Source: Chitinophaga sp. CF118 (lineage in GTDB: Bacteria > Bacteroidota > Bacteroidia > Chitinophagales > Chitinophagaceae). From it: 64,000 nt of DNA. The notes under the pieces were generated by a model. That model was not told where the DNA came from, did not search any database, and saw only the letters and a list, made by a program, of their open reading frames with translations. Position numbers and translations under genes: made by a program. Below are positions 8,326 to 16,941 of this stretch, one piece after another. Position 1 is the first letter of the stretch. Each line of letters begins with the position of its first letter. The stretch is from positions 372,001 to 436,000 of the forward strand of contig NZ_FOMK01000002.1 of the NCBI RefSeq assembly GCF_900112615.1. The letters run 5' to 3'.

Positions 8326-10962
8326 TTATTCTACAGGTTCTTCTTCTGTCGCGGCTTCATCATCACCAGTAGCTTCATCTGTATCAGTATCAGTTGCGGC
8401 TTCCTCTCCTTCTGTTTCGCTTTCCGTTTCAACCAAAGTTTCGCCAGCTATACCAGCTACCACTTCTTCACCTTCCGCAAGTATTACTTCAGGCTCTTCC
8501 TGTTCGTCCAGGCGCGCTACAGCAGCAATTTCATCACTTTCATCCAGTCTTATCAAACGTACACCCTGTGTAGCCCTTCCTGCTTCACGGATGTCAGCAA
8601 CTGCCATACGGATAGTAATACCGGATTTACAAGTGATCATCAGGTCATCTTTCTCCGTTACATCCATTACAGCTATCAGACTACCTGTTTTTTCAGTAAC
8701 ATTGATCGTTTTTACCCCTTTACCACCACGGTTGGTAATCCTGTAATCATCAATATCAGTACGTTTGCCAAATCCCTTCTCAGATACTACCAGTACGGTT
8801 CTCTCTGCATCTTCCTTATTTACACAAATCATACCAACTACTTCATCCTTGTCGTTATCCACCTCTATACCTCTTACACCAATCGCACCACGGCCGGTAT
8901 CACGTACTGTACTCTCAGGGAAGCGAATCGCACGACCGCTCTTGATAGCCATCATGATCTGGCTGTTACCATCTGTCAGCTTAGCTTCCAGTAACTGGTC
9001 GCCTTCGTTGATAGTAATAGCATTCACACCGTTCTGACGCGGACGGGAGAATTCTTCCAGTAAAGTCTTTTTGATAGTACCATTACGTGTACAAAGGATG
9101 ATGTAATGGGTGTTAATGAAGTCTTTATCGTTCAGGTCCTTGATATCTATAATAGCCCTGATTTTATCATCTGTAGGCAGGTTGATCAGGTTCTGGATAG
9201 CTCTTCCCTTGCCACTCTTCTCGCCTTCAGGTATTTCATATACTTTCAGCCAGAAACAACGTCCTTTCTCAGTAAAGAACAGCATGGTATGGTGGGTAGA
9301 TGCTACGAACAGATGTTCTATGTAATCTTCGTCACGTGTTTTTCCTCCTACAGCACCACGACCGCCACGTTTCTGCTGACGGTAATCATAAGCAGATGTA
9401 CGTTTGATATAACCCAGGTGAGAAATGGTGATTACCACATCTTCTTCTGCAATGATATCTTCCATGCGCATTTCGCTGGCCAGGTACTGAATCTCTGTTT
9501 TACGCTCATCACCAAAACGCTTCTTCACATCTTCCAGTTCCTCACGGATAATCTTGAAACGCAAACCTTCATCAGACAACACATCTTTCAGATAACCAAT
9601 CAGCTTCATGATCTCATCGTATTCTTCCTTGATCTTGTCGCGCTCCATACCTGTAAGACGTTGCAAACGCAATTCCAGGATGGCTTTAGACTGAATCTCA
9701 CTCAGTTCAAACTTACTCATTAATCCATCGCGGGCCTCATCCGGAGTACGGGAAGCACGGATCAGGGCAATCACCTCATCAAGATGATCCAGAGCAATCA
9801 GGTAACCCTGCAAGATGTGTGCTTTCTCTTCCGCTTTACGCAGATCGAAACGGGTTCTGCGTACAACAACCTCATGACGGAAGTCCACAAATTCAGATAA
9901 CAGATCTTTCAGGTTCAGTACACGCGGACGTCCTTTTACAAGGGCCACATTGTTGATACCATAAGAAGTCTGCAGCTCAGAATATTTATATAACTGATTG
10001 ATAACTACGTTAGCAATCGCTTCTCTCTTCAATTCAATAACAAGACGCATCCCTTCACGGTCACTCTCATCACGTGCTTCAGCAATACCTTCAATGATTT
10101 TATCATCAGCTAGCTGGGCTATCTTCTGATGCAGAACTGCCTTGTTAATCTGGTAAGGTAATTCATAGATTACCAGGCGTTCACGACCGGCTTTTGTAGT
10201 TTCCACATTCACTTTACCACGTACCACTACCCTGCCACGGCCTGTTTCAAAGCCTGCTTTTACACCGTCATAACCGTAAATGATACCACCGGTAGGAAAA
10301 TCCGGAGCCTTTACATGTTTGATCAGTTCTTCGATAGTAATATCACGGTTTTCAATGTATGCAATAGCACCATCCACTACTTCGCTGAGGTTGTGCGGCA
10401 TAATGTTGGTAGCCATACCTACGGCAATACCAGACGAACCGTTTACCAGCAGATTCGGGATCCTTGTAGGTAATACGGTAGGCTCCTGCAAAGTATCGTC
10501 AAAGTTCAGTGCAAAATCCACTGTTTCCTTGTCTATATCTTCCAGCATCGCTTCCGCAATACGCTGTAAACGGATTTCCGTATAACGCATTGCTGCCGGA
10601 GAGTCACCATCCACAGATCCAAAGTTACCCTGACCGTCTACCAGAATGTAACGCATGGTCCACGGTTGTGCCAGACGCACAATTGTATCGTAAATGGAAG
10701 CATCCCCGTGAGGATGGAACTTACCCATTACCTCACCCACGATACGCGCTGATTTCTTATAGGCCTTGTTGCTGTTGTTGCCCAACTCATTCATACCAAA
10801 TAACACCCTGCGGTGTACAGGCTTCAAACCATCTCTTACATCAGGCAGTGCCCTGCCCACAATTACAGACATTGAGTAGTCTATATAAGCAGTTTTCATC
10901 TGCTCTTCAATGTTGATCTGGACTATCCTGCCGTCGTTATGTGGTTCTGTATTTTCTGACAT
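8326..10962 (-). CDS. gyrA: DNA gyrase subunit A
   Basis: An 878-residue type II topoisomerase A subunit that, with GyrB, introduces negative supercoils. The catalytic Tyr is Y127 in AAMRYTEIRL. The GyrA box (QQKRGGRG, about residues 529-536), which separates gyrase from topoisomerase IV, is present, followed by the repeat-bladed C-terminal beta-pinwheel. The tail is a Glu/Thr-rich acidic extension, common in this subunit. At the quinolone-determining position equivalent to E. coli Ser83 the protein has Ala (GDASIYD, A88), while the Asp87 equivalent is kept (D92). Length is normal. Confidence 0.97.
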   Translation of the reverse strand: MSENTEPHNDGRIVQINIEEQMKTAYIDYSMSVIVGRALPDVRDGLKPVHRRVLFGMNELGNNSNKAYKKSARIVGEVMGKFHPHGDASIYDTIVRLAQPWTMRYILVDGQGNFGSVDGDSPAAMRYTEIRLQRIAEAMLEDIDKETVDFALNFDDTLQEPTVLPTRIPNLLVNGSSGIAVGMATNIMPHNLSEVVDGAIAYIENRDITIEELIKHVKAPDFPTGGIIYGYDGVKAGFETGRGRVVVRGKVNVETTKAGRERLVIYELPYQINKAVLHQKIAQLADDKIIEGIAEARDESDREGMRLVIELKREAIANVVINQLYKYSELQTSYGINNVALVKGRPRVLNLKDLLSEFVDFRHEVVVRRTRFDLRKAEEKAHILQGYLIALDHLDEVIALIRASRTPDEARDGLMSKFELSEIQSKAILELRLQRLTGMERDKIKEEYDEIMKLIGYLKDVLSDEGLRFKIIREELEDVKKRFGDERKTEIQYLASEMRMEDIIAEEDVVITISHLGYIKRTSAYDYRQQKRGGRGAVGGKTRDEDYIEHLFVASTHHTMLFFTEKGRCFWLKVYEIPEGEKSGKGRAIQNLINLPTDDKIRAIIDIKDLNDKDFINTHYIILCTRNGTIKKTLLEEFSRPRQNGVNAITINEGDQLLEAKLTDGNSQIMMAIKSGRAIRFPESTVRDTGRGAIGVRGIEVDNDKDEVVGMICVNKEDAERTVLVVSEKGFGKRTDIDDYRITNRGGKGVKTINVTEKTGSLIAVMDVTEKDDLMITCKSGITIRMAVADIREAGRATQGVRLIRLDESDEIAAVARLDEQEEPEVILAEGEEVVAGIAGETLVETESETEGEEAATDTDTDEATGDDEAATEEEPVE

Positions 10963-11008
10963 TATAATGTTGGTTTACAATTTATTTTGCTAAAAAAACA
11001 AATAAGCG

Positions 11009-11016
11009 CAAATATA
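11009..11016 (-). promoter_or_regulatory. -7 box of the gyrA promoter
   Basis: TATATTTG on the minus strand matches TAnnTTTG and lies about 47 bp before the gyrA ATG. No clear TTTG is seen at -33. Confidence 0.5.
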
Positions 11017-11373
11017 CCCATTTCAGGCCGTATTCCGGCCTGATTGACATAAAATGTGAATAAAAAAGGAATTGTCATATAATACAAATAGCATATACAA
11101 TAGTAACAAAATATGCAGATAGCAGGATTTATCATTAATTTGCAGGAACTCTTTTAATAATTGTATTATATCTTAAAAAAGAGAAATATTGGGAAATTAA
11201 AATATTGGCAAACATTTTGTTTCTAACCCCATGAGAATCAGAGTGTCATGGACGGACAATTAAAATTAAGCTCTTTAACAGGCAAAATTTGCTGAATTTT
11301 CGAACATTAGTATCAGAACTTATGTTAAATCCCTGTTCCGAAACTATACTAAACCAAAGATGAACAAAGTATT
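11017..11373. other. AT-rich divergent intergenic region with an 8-bp inverted repeat
   Basis: This gap separates divergent gyrA and the saccharopine dehydrogenase-like gene. TCAGGCCG/CGGCCTGA (11023-11030 and 11036-11043, five-base loop) sits where the -33 region of the gyrA promoter should be and could be an operator. The rest is AT-rich, with no start-to-stop frame that looks coding and no confident promoter for the rightward gene. Confidence 0.4.
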
Positions 11374-12702
11374 ATGAAGAATATTCTATTGTTTGGTGCC
11401 GGTAAGTCGGCCACCTGCCTCATCGATTACCTGCTGGCGAATGCTCCAAGGCAGAAATGGCATGTGACTGTTGCGGATCATGATCTGGCACTGATCAAAT
11501 CCAAGACTGGTAAATCTTACTACGTTACTCCTGCAGCGATCGATATCAAAGATCAATCTGCAAGACAAAAACTAGTACAGGAAACAGATCTTGTCATTTC
11601 TCTACTACCTCCTCCGTTGCACATAATTGTAGCAAAAGACTGCCTGCAGTTTGGCAAAAATCTGCTCACCGCTTCTTACATAGATCCGGAGGTGCAGAAA
11701 CTGGAAAAAGAGATCGAAAAAGCAGGCCTCCTGTTCATGTATGAAATGGGACTGGACCCCGGCATCGATCACATGAGCGCTATGAAACTCATCCATTCCA
11801 TTGAGAAAAAAGGTGGGCAAATCTCTGCGTTCAGATCGTATTGCGGCGGACTAATCTCCCCGGAAAGTAATGATAACCCCTGGCAGTATAAAATATCCTG
11901 GAATGCCCGCAACATAGTGCTCGCCGGTAGCTCCGGTGCTACTTACCGGGATAAAGGAAAAGTGAAGGAAGTTCCTTACGAACACCTGTTCGATCAGTCC
12001 AAAACCATCCATATCCCCAGCCTGGGCAAATTAGCTTATTACCCAAACCGGGATTCCGTGGGATATATGAGTGCTTATAAACTGGAAGAGATTCCTACTT
12101 TCATGCGTGCTACCCTCCGTTACCCCGACTTCTGTGAAGGATGGAGCACCCTGGTGAAACTGGGATTAACTGATGATACCCAAAAAATACAGACAGATGA
12201 TCTTACTTTCTACAAATGGACTACCCAGAACATGAAGGTTATTGATAAGCAACTGAGTAATGAAGAAAATATTGCCAATCATCTGGGAATCAGTGCAAAG
12301 TCAAAAATAATCCGGCAGTTGAAATACCTGGGACTGTTAAATGGTGAAGTAATTAACCAGGGCGAACAAACCAACGCCACTTTGTTGCAAACTATCATGG
12401 AATCCAAACTGAGCATGGAACAGTCGGATAAAGACATGATTGTGATGATGCATGAAATTGAGTTTGAACGGAGAGGAATGACCACCCGGCTGCATAGCTT
12501 CATGATATCACAAGGTGAAGATAATATGCGTACTGCAATGGCTAAAACAGTAGGTTTACCACTGGGTATTATGGCTAAACTGCTGCTGCAGGAGAAGTTT
12601 AATCTCACTGGTTTACACATCCCCATCCTGCCAGACATTTATAATCCCGTCCTGAAAGAACTGGAAGATTATAATATCCGCTTTGAAGAAAGCTTTGAAT
12701 AG
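11374..12702 (+). CDS. Saccharopine dehydrogenase family oxidoreductase
   Basis: A 442-residue NAD(P)-dependent enzyme. An N-terminal Rossmann fold begins with ILLFGAGKSATCLIDYL (dinucleotide-binding glycine loop) and continues to about residue 130. The segment EMGLDPGIDHMSAM and the following YCGGLISPE region are typical of saccharopine dehydrogenases. In eukaryotes the family makes or splits saccharopine in lysine metabolism; in Bacteroidota the substrate is less certain and may be lysine degradation or a carboxynorspermidine-like reaction. It is monocistronic and convergent with the sirtuin gene. Family firm, reaction uncertain. Confidence 0.88.
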   Translation: MKNILLFGAGKSATCLIDYLLANAPRQKWHVTVADHDLALIKSKTGKSYYVTPAAIDIKDQSARQKLVQETDLVISLLPPPLHIIVAKDCLQFGKNLLTASYIDPEVQKLEKEIEKAGLLFMYEMGLDPGIDHMSAMKLIHSIEKKGGQISAFRSYCGGLISPESNDNPWQYKISWNARNIVLAGSSGATYRDKGKVKEVPYEHLFDQSKTIHIPSLGKLAYYPNRDSVGYMSAYKLEEIPTFMRATLRYPDFCEGWSTLVKLGLTDDTQKIQTDDLTFYKWTTQNMKVIDKQLSNEENIANHLGISAKSKIIRQLKYLGLLNGEVINQGEQTNATLLQTIMESKLSMEQSDKDMIVMMHEIEFERRGMTTRLHSFMISQGEDNMRTAMAKTVGLPLGIMAKLLLQEKFNLTGLHIPILPDIYNPVLKELEDYNIRFEESFE

Positions 12703-12716
12703 TATGGAATGACCCC

Positions 12717-12736
12717 AAAGCTCCATCCGGAGCTTT
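12717..12736. terminator. Bidirectional terminator
   Basis: AAAGCTCC-ATCC-GGAGCTTT, an 8-bp perfect stem with a tetraloop extended by CCC/GGG flanks, lies between two convergent genes. Confidence 0.75.
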
Positions 12737-12750
12737 AGGGCACTTTATTA

Positions 12751-13440
12751 TTACTTAAATGCTGCCAACGCCTGCCTGAAGTCTATCACCCCTTCAGTTG
12801 CAGGCTTTTCTATGAGATGTAGCCGTGCACGGGGACTTACCTCCGGCAACCTTTTATCTATTACATATACAGGCACTTTCGCTGCTACATAATTCAGCAA
12901 CCCAGCTGCCGGATATACCACCAGCGAAGTACCAATCACCGCAAAAATATCTGCCTGCATTACAAGATCTGATGCTTCTACGATCTTCGGCACTGCTTCA
13001 CCAAACCATACAATATCAGGCCGCATCTGACCACCATCTTCAGCTATATCTCCCATCCGGATATCTCCTTCTATCGGATAATTCCAGTTCTCATCCAGTA
13101 CACTCCGCATTTTCAGAATCTCTCCATGCAAATGCAGCACCTTCTTAGAACCGGCACGTTCATGCAGATCATCAATATTCTGTGTAATAATCTGAACATC
13201 AAATTGCTCCTGTAATTCTGCCAGCGCTATATGGGCAGCATTAGGCTGCGCAGCTTTTACATCCTTCCTGCGCAGATTATAAAAATCCAGTACCAGCTGC
13301 GGATCCTTATTCCACCCATCCGGCGACGCTACTTTATATACATCATGCCCTTCCCACAACCCATCACTGTCACGGAATGTTTTCAATCCACTTTCCGCAC
13401 TGATACCAGCGCCTGTTAACACAACTAATTTCGTTTTCAT
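12751..13440 (-). CDS. NAD-dependent protein deacylase (sirtuin) without zinc cysteines
   Basis: A 229-residue Sir2/CobB-type enzyme that removes acyl groups from lysines using NAD. NAD-binding GAGIS (10-14), TQNID (86-90) and catalytic His105 (LHLHG) are present. Tyr54 and Arg57 in FYNLRR match the Y-x-x-R pair used by class III sirtuins for succinyl/malonyl-lysine. The zinc-ribbon region between LHLHG and RPDIVWFGE contains none of the four usual cysteines; the whole protein has no Cys. The fold may be held without zinc. Likely an active desuccinylase, but activity is inferred. Confidence 0.9.
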   Translation of the reverse strand: MKTKLVVLTGAGISAESGLKTFRDSDGLWEGHDVYKVASPDGWNKDPQLVLDFYNLRRKDVKAAQPNAAHIALAELQEQFDVQIITQNIDDLHERAGSKKVLHLHGEILKMRSVLDENWNYPIEGDIRMGDIAEDGGQMRPDIVWFGEAVPKIVEASDLVMQADIFAVIGTSLVVYPAAGLLNYVAAKVPVYVIDKRLPEVSPRARLHLIEKPATEGVIDFRQALAAFK

Positions 13441-13491
13441 CTTTTTGTCGTATAATTTATAATTACAAGTTACGGGATTTCACTTTTCGAT

Positions 13492-13499
13492 TAACTTTG
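13492..13499 (+). promoter_or_regulatory. -7 box of the PAP2 phosphatase promoter
   Basis: TAACTTTG fits TAnnTTTG and lies 20 bp before the start codon; the -33 element is poor. Confidence 0.5.
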
Positions 13500-13519
13500 C
13501 ACCCATTAAATAACAGCTT

Positions 13520-14362
13520 TTGAAGATCATTTATAGTTTTATCCTGGGTGTTTCCCTGTTTGCACACCTTAGCTCATATGCACAAGCAGACACCACTCTT
13601 CTGCATACCGACAGTACAAAGCATACCTTAACTGCAGCAGATACCCTAATCCGGTACCGTTTGAACGGTACATACCTCCGCAGTGTATGGGGTGACCTGA
13701 AATATTCGGTAGCAAGACCTGCTCACTGGCAGGGCCGGGATTTTGCCAAACTGGGTGGTGTACTGGGGGTTGCCGGACTGCTAATGATTTCCGATTATAG
13801 TGTTAAGCAGGTGTTTGTTCATAATCAACAGCAATTCTGGACCAGCGTAACGAACGAAATAGAGCCTTTCGGTAACGCCTATTCGCCATTCCTGGTGGGT
13901 GGTATGTACCTGGCCGGGGTAGTTACACACGACAGGAAACTGGAACATGGCTCCCTGATGACAGCCAAATCACTGGTAATCTCCACACTGATCTATGTGA
14001 CAGCGAAATCAGTGATCCGCCGAGGACGCCCTGCCTATTACGATACTCCTTTCAGTTACGATCCGCCTTTTACAACCGGTAAGGAACATACTTCCTTCCC
14101 CTCCGGACATATGCTCACGGTTACGAGTGTAGCTACTTCTCTGGCAGAAATATATGGGAAAGACCACCCCTGGGTACCCTGGGTCACTTATAGCATTGCT
14201 GGTCTTACAGGCGTAACACGCATGTATCAAAACAGGCACTGGAGCAGTGATGTATGGATAGGTGCTTCTCTTGGTTACTTTGTTACCAAAGGTATTTACC
14301 GCCACCACAGGCAGCAGGAACAAAAGAAGGCAACATTGGCAGCAATGGCTGCGGCGAGATAA
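13520..14362 (+). CDS. PAP2 family membrane phosphatase
   Basis: A 280-residue phosphatidic acid phosphatase type 2 protein starting at TTG. An N-terminal signal-like segment ends at SSYAQA. The three PAP2 signatures are intact: KSVIRRGRP, SFPSGHM and TRMYQNRHWSSD, carrying the phosphate-binding Lys/Arg, the PSGH His and the nucleophile His. Hydrophobic helices surround them. Family members dephosphorylate lipid phosphates such as undecaprenyl pyrophosphate or phosphatidate at the outer face of the membrane. It abuts the stop of the convergent EVE gene with no spacer. Lipid substrate unknown. Confidence 0.9.
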   Translation: MKIIYSFILGVSLFAHLSSYAQADTTLLHTDSTKHTLTAADTLIRYRLNGTYLRSVWGDLKYSVARPAHWQGRDFAKLGGVLGVAGLLMISDYSVKQVFVHNQQQFWTSVTNEIEPFGNAYSPFLVGGMYLAGVVTHDRKLEHGSLMTAKSLVISTLIYVTAKSVIRRGRPAYYDTPFSYDPPFTTGKEHTSFPSGHMLTVTSVATSLAEIYGKDHPWVPWVTYSIAGLTGVTRMYQNRHWSSDVWIGASLGYFVTKGIYRHHRQQEQKKATLAAMAAAR

Positions 14363-14776
14363 TTATTTTTTCATTCCTCCCATTTCCAGGATAGTCTGGA
14401 ACTCTTCCGGAGTAATAGCGCAAACGGATAAACGTCCCTGGCGGATAAGAGAGAGATTCGCCAGCCTTTTTTCCGCTTTCATCTGCACCAGCGTAACCGG
14501 AACTTTCAACGGCTTCACTGGCTGAAGATCTACCACTACCCAGTTTGGATCTGGTGTAGTAGGATCCTGGTAATGTTCTTTTGCTACTTTAGCAATGCCC
14601 ACTACTTCCATTCCTTCATTACTGTGATAAAACAATACCTGGTCTCCTTTTGCCATACCTCTCAGGTTATTGCGTGCCTGGTAGTTGCGCACACCATCCC
14701 AGAAGGTTTTACCATCTTTTACAAACTGATCCCAGGAGTATTTAAAAGGTTCTGATTTAACGAGCCAGTAATTCAT
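14363..14776 (-). CDS. EVE domain protein
   Basis: A 137-residue single-domain EVE protein, beginning NYWLVKSEPFKYSW and carrying the FWDGVRNYQARNNLR and KGDQVLFYHS segments typical of the fold. EVE domains resemble PUA/YTH folds and are thought to bind modified bases in RNA or DNA. The stop codon touches the PAP2 stop from the other strand, so the two genes share a junction without a terminator. Upstream, about 20 bp away, the LutA-like gene ends on the same strand, so they may be cotranscribed. Ligand unknown. Confidence 0.9.
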   Translation of the reverse strand: MNYWLVKSEPFKYSWDQFVKDGKTFWDGVRNYQARNNLRGMAKGDQVLFYHSNEGMEVVGIAKVAKEHYQDPTTPDPNWVVVDLQPVKPLKVPVTLVQMKAEKRLANLSLIRQGRLSVCAITPEEFQTILEMGGMKK

Positions 14777-14799
14777 TGTCCGGTATTTTTTTAGAGAGA

Positions 14800-15519
14800 T
14801 TACCAGCCACTGGCCAGTACATCTGCAATATGCATTGTTTTAATATTCAGTTCATGCTTACGGATGTAGCCATCCAGGTGCATGAGGCAGGAAAGATCAG
14901 TAGAAATGAGATAATCAGCGCCGGCGGCGATGGCATTATTCACTTTTTGCTCTCCCATACCAATGGAGATTGGCTCATATTTAACGGCAAAAGTACCGCC
15001 AAAGCCACAACAAACTTCACAATCATTCATCTCACGCAGTTCCAGCCCCTTCACTTTAGACAATAATTTGCGGGGGGCTTCCTTGATACCGCATTCCCGA
15101 AGTGCCCCACAGGCATCATGATAGGTGGCTACGCCATTCAGAGAAGCACCAAGATCTGATACATGCAGAACATCTGTTAAGAATTCAGTGAATTCATACA
15201 GGTGCTTACGGAGTAATTTCACTTCGTTATGTACCGCAGAATTATCAAATAGCTTACTGTAATAGTTACGCACAAAACCTGTGCAGGAACCACTTGGAGC
15301 CACTATATAGTCGAATGTATGGAAATCTTTTACAAACTTGGTAGCCACGGCACGCGATTCATCCCAATATCCCGCATTAAAAGCCGGCTGCCCGCAACAA
15401 GTCTGATTGGCATTATAGCTAACCGTACATCCCAGCTTCTCCAGCACCTTCACCATATTGAAGCCGGTTTCAGGAAACAGCTGATCTACAAAACAAGGAA
15501 TAAAAAGCTGTACGTTCAT
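14800..15519 (-). CDS. LutA/YkgE-type (Fe-S)-binding oxidoreductase subunit
   Basis: A 239-residue protein with two cysteine-rich CCG domains: TCCGQPAFNAGYWDE in the first half and EVCCGFGGTFAVKY in the second, each able to supply ligands to an iron-sulfur cluster or bind a redox partner. This is the layout of LutA/YkgE, one of three subunits of L-lactate utilisation complexes. The LutB and LutC partners are not adjacent, so the complex may be encoded elsewhere or the protein may work with another dehydrogenase. Upstream about 70 bp away is ribH on the same strand. Confidence 0.88.
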   Translation of the reverse strand: MNVQLFIPCFVDQLFPETGFNMVKVLEKLGCTVSYNANQTCCGQPAFNAGYWDESRAVATKFVKDFHTFDYIVAPSGSCTGFVRNYYSKLFDNSAVHNEVKLLRKHLYEFTEFLTDVLHVSDLGASLNGVATYHDACGALRECGIKEAPRKLLSKVKGLELREMNDCEVCCGFGGTFAVKYEPISIGMGEQKVNNAIAAGADYLISTDLSCLMHLDGYIRKHELNIKTMHIADVLASGW

Positions 15520-15591
15520 TGAGTTAGTCTTTAATTAAAGCCTGTATAGTGGCTGCAATCTACAAGAAGTATGCTACATTCCACCGCAGTT

Positions 15592-16083
15592 TCAGATTCC
15601 CCGTACCATGCTAATCATTTTAAGCGCTGTAATAGCAGCCTCTTCCCCTTTGTGGCCGTGGATTCCACCCAGCCGGTCTTCTGCCTGCTGCATATTATCT
15701 ACCGTTAAAATTCCGAATATTACCGGTACCGGCAAAGTTACATTCAGCTGCATCAGCCCCTGTGTTACTCCCTGGCATACATAGTCGAAATGTGGGGTTT
15801 CTCCGCGGATTACACATCCGAAAGCGATAATAGCTCCCGGCTGGTTACCGGTACCCTGTGTACGCTCCCAGTATTGTTTGCAGGCAAAGGGTAACTCAAA
15901 TGCACCCGGCACCTTAATTTTAGTGATTTTAGATACGTTATACTGAGCAAGAGACCTTTCACATCCAGCCACCAGCTCATTAATTACGGCATCATTCCAT
16001 TCGGTATACACTATAACGACACTGGCATCCTCTAAATTGAGAATGCCAGTATCGTTCAATAAACTTTGATTATGTATTGACAT
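15592..16083 (-). CDS. ribH: 6,7-dimethyl-8-ribityllumazine synthase
   Basis: A 163-residue lumazine synthase, the penultimate enzyme of riboflavin synthesis, joining 5-amino-6-ribitylaminouracil with dihydroxybutanone phosphate. The substrate-binding VPGAFELPFACK and GCVIRGETPHFDYV segments are intact, the latter with the catalytic His, as is DRLGGIHGHKGEEAA near the C-terminus. No other riboflavin gene lies nearby. It is preceded on the same strand by a TPR membrane-protein gene with a gap of only about 20 bp, so cotranscription is likely. Assignment secure. Confidence 0.96.
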   Translation of the reverse strand: MSIHNQSLLNDTGILNLEDASVVIVYTEWNDAVINELVAGCERSLAQYNVSKITKIKVPGAFELPFACKQYWERTQGTGNQPGAIIAFGCVIRGETPHFDYVCQGVTQGLMQLNVTLPVPVIFGILTVDNMQQAEDRLGGIHGHKGEEAAITALKMISMVRGI

Positions 16084-16106
16084 GATTCAGCTATGATCAA
16101 ACCTTC

Positions 16107-16805
16107 TTAATTCCTCACATCTCCCAAACGTGCCAGGTATTTATCCATTTCACGGCCTTCGTTTGTTTGCGGATATTTTGTGCGGATTTCTTTGTACAAC
16201 TCAATGGCATCAGCAGGTTTACCTGCTTTTTCCAGGGCCAGACCTGCACGGAACAGGAAAGTGGGAGCTGTCAGTTCATTATCACTGTAATGACCTGCTT
16301 TCTTGTAATAATTGATACCGTCGTCGGTTTTACCCAGTTCCATGTAAGCATCACCGGCTAAACCGTAAGCCATTGCCTGTACTATCTGGTCTCCTCCGCT
16401 GAAAGAAGTCAGCAGATCTGCTCCTTTCTGGAATTCGCCCAGCTTTACATAACAAACACCAGCATAATATTTTGATAACTGTCCGGTTTTGGTGCCGCTA
16501 TATTTATCAAGTACCTGTACAAAACCGTAATTATTACCGTCACCGTTCAGTGCCAGTTTAAAAGAATCCTGCTCGAAATATTGCTGTGCATGGAATACCA
16601 TGTCCTGCGCTTTTTTCTCATTAGGAGCCTTTATGAACTTGTTGTAGGCAAAAGTACCGCCAATTACCACTACTATTACCAGCAGGGCAATGTTGATGAC
16701 ATTTTTGTTCTTGTAATAGAAATCTTCCGCCTTATGTACAGAATCTTGCAGTTGGAAGTCCTTCGTTACAGGAGCATCAGCGGCTTTATGTGTTGTTTCG
16801 GTCAT
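16107..16805 (-). CDS. Tetratricopeptide membrane protein (YfgM-like layout)
   Basis: About 232 residues from the internal ATG; a longer start would add 18 residues without family character. A cytoplasmic tail is followed by one transmembrane segment (about 36-55, INIALLVIVVVIGGTFAY) and TPR helices outside (AQQYFEQDSFKLALNG; YYAGVCYVKLGEFQKGADLL; ADAIELYKEIRTKYP). The arrangement recalls YfgM, a periplasmic chaperone linked to the Sec translocon, but the similarity is of layout only. It shares a probable transcript with ribH. A TATATTTG box stands upstream. Confidence 0.82.
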   Translation of the reverse strand: MTETTHKAADAPVTKDFQLQDSVHKAEDFYYKNKNVINIALLVIVVVIGGTFAYNKFIKAPNEKKAQDMVFHAQQYFEQDSFKLALNGDGNNYGFVQVLDKYSGTKTGQLSKYYAGVCYVKLGEFQKGADLLTSFSGGDQIVQAMAYGLAGDAYMELGKTDDGINYYKKAGHYSDNELTAPTFLFRAGLALEKAGKPADAIELYKEIRTKYPQTNEGREMDKYLARLGDVRN

Positions 16806-16872
16806 TGTAATTGTGAGCGTTAAATTGTTATTTCTTATTAAGGTACAGGTGTCCGGCAATAGCCGTCGCCCG

Positions 16873-16880
16873 CAAATATA
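16873..16880 (-). promoter_or_regulatory. -7 box of the TPR membrane-protein/ribH transcript
   Basis: TATATTTG on the minus strand, directly after the T-tract of the upstream pdhA terminator and about 68 bp before the TPR start codon. Confidence 0.45.
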
Positions 16881-16882
16881 AA

Positions 16883-16933
16883 AAAGGTTAGCGAATCTTC
16901 CGCCGTTCAGAACGGACAGGACCGCTAACCTTT
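16883..16933 (-). terminator. Terminator of pdhA
   Basis: An 11-bp perfect stem (AAAGGTTAGCG / CGCTAACCTTT) encloses a smaller hairpin (CCGTT/AACGG). On the minus strand it is followed by a T-run. Confidence 0.75.
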
Positions 16934-16941
16934 AAATATTA

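Noticed and set aside
9106..9723. A 205-residue frame opposite gyrA
   Set aside because: Entirely antisense to a conserved gene, no recognisable domain and Phe/Thr/His-rich composition; shadow frame.
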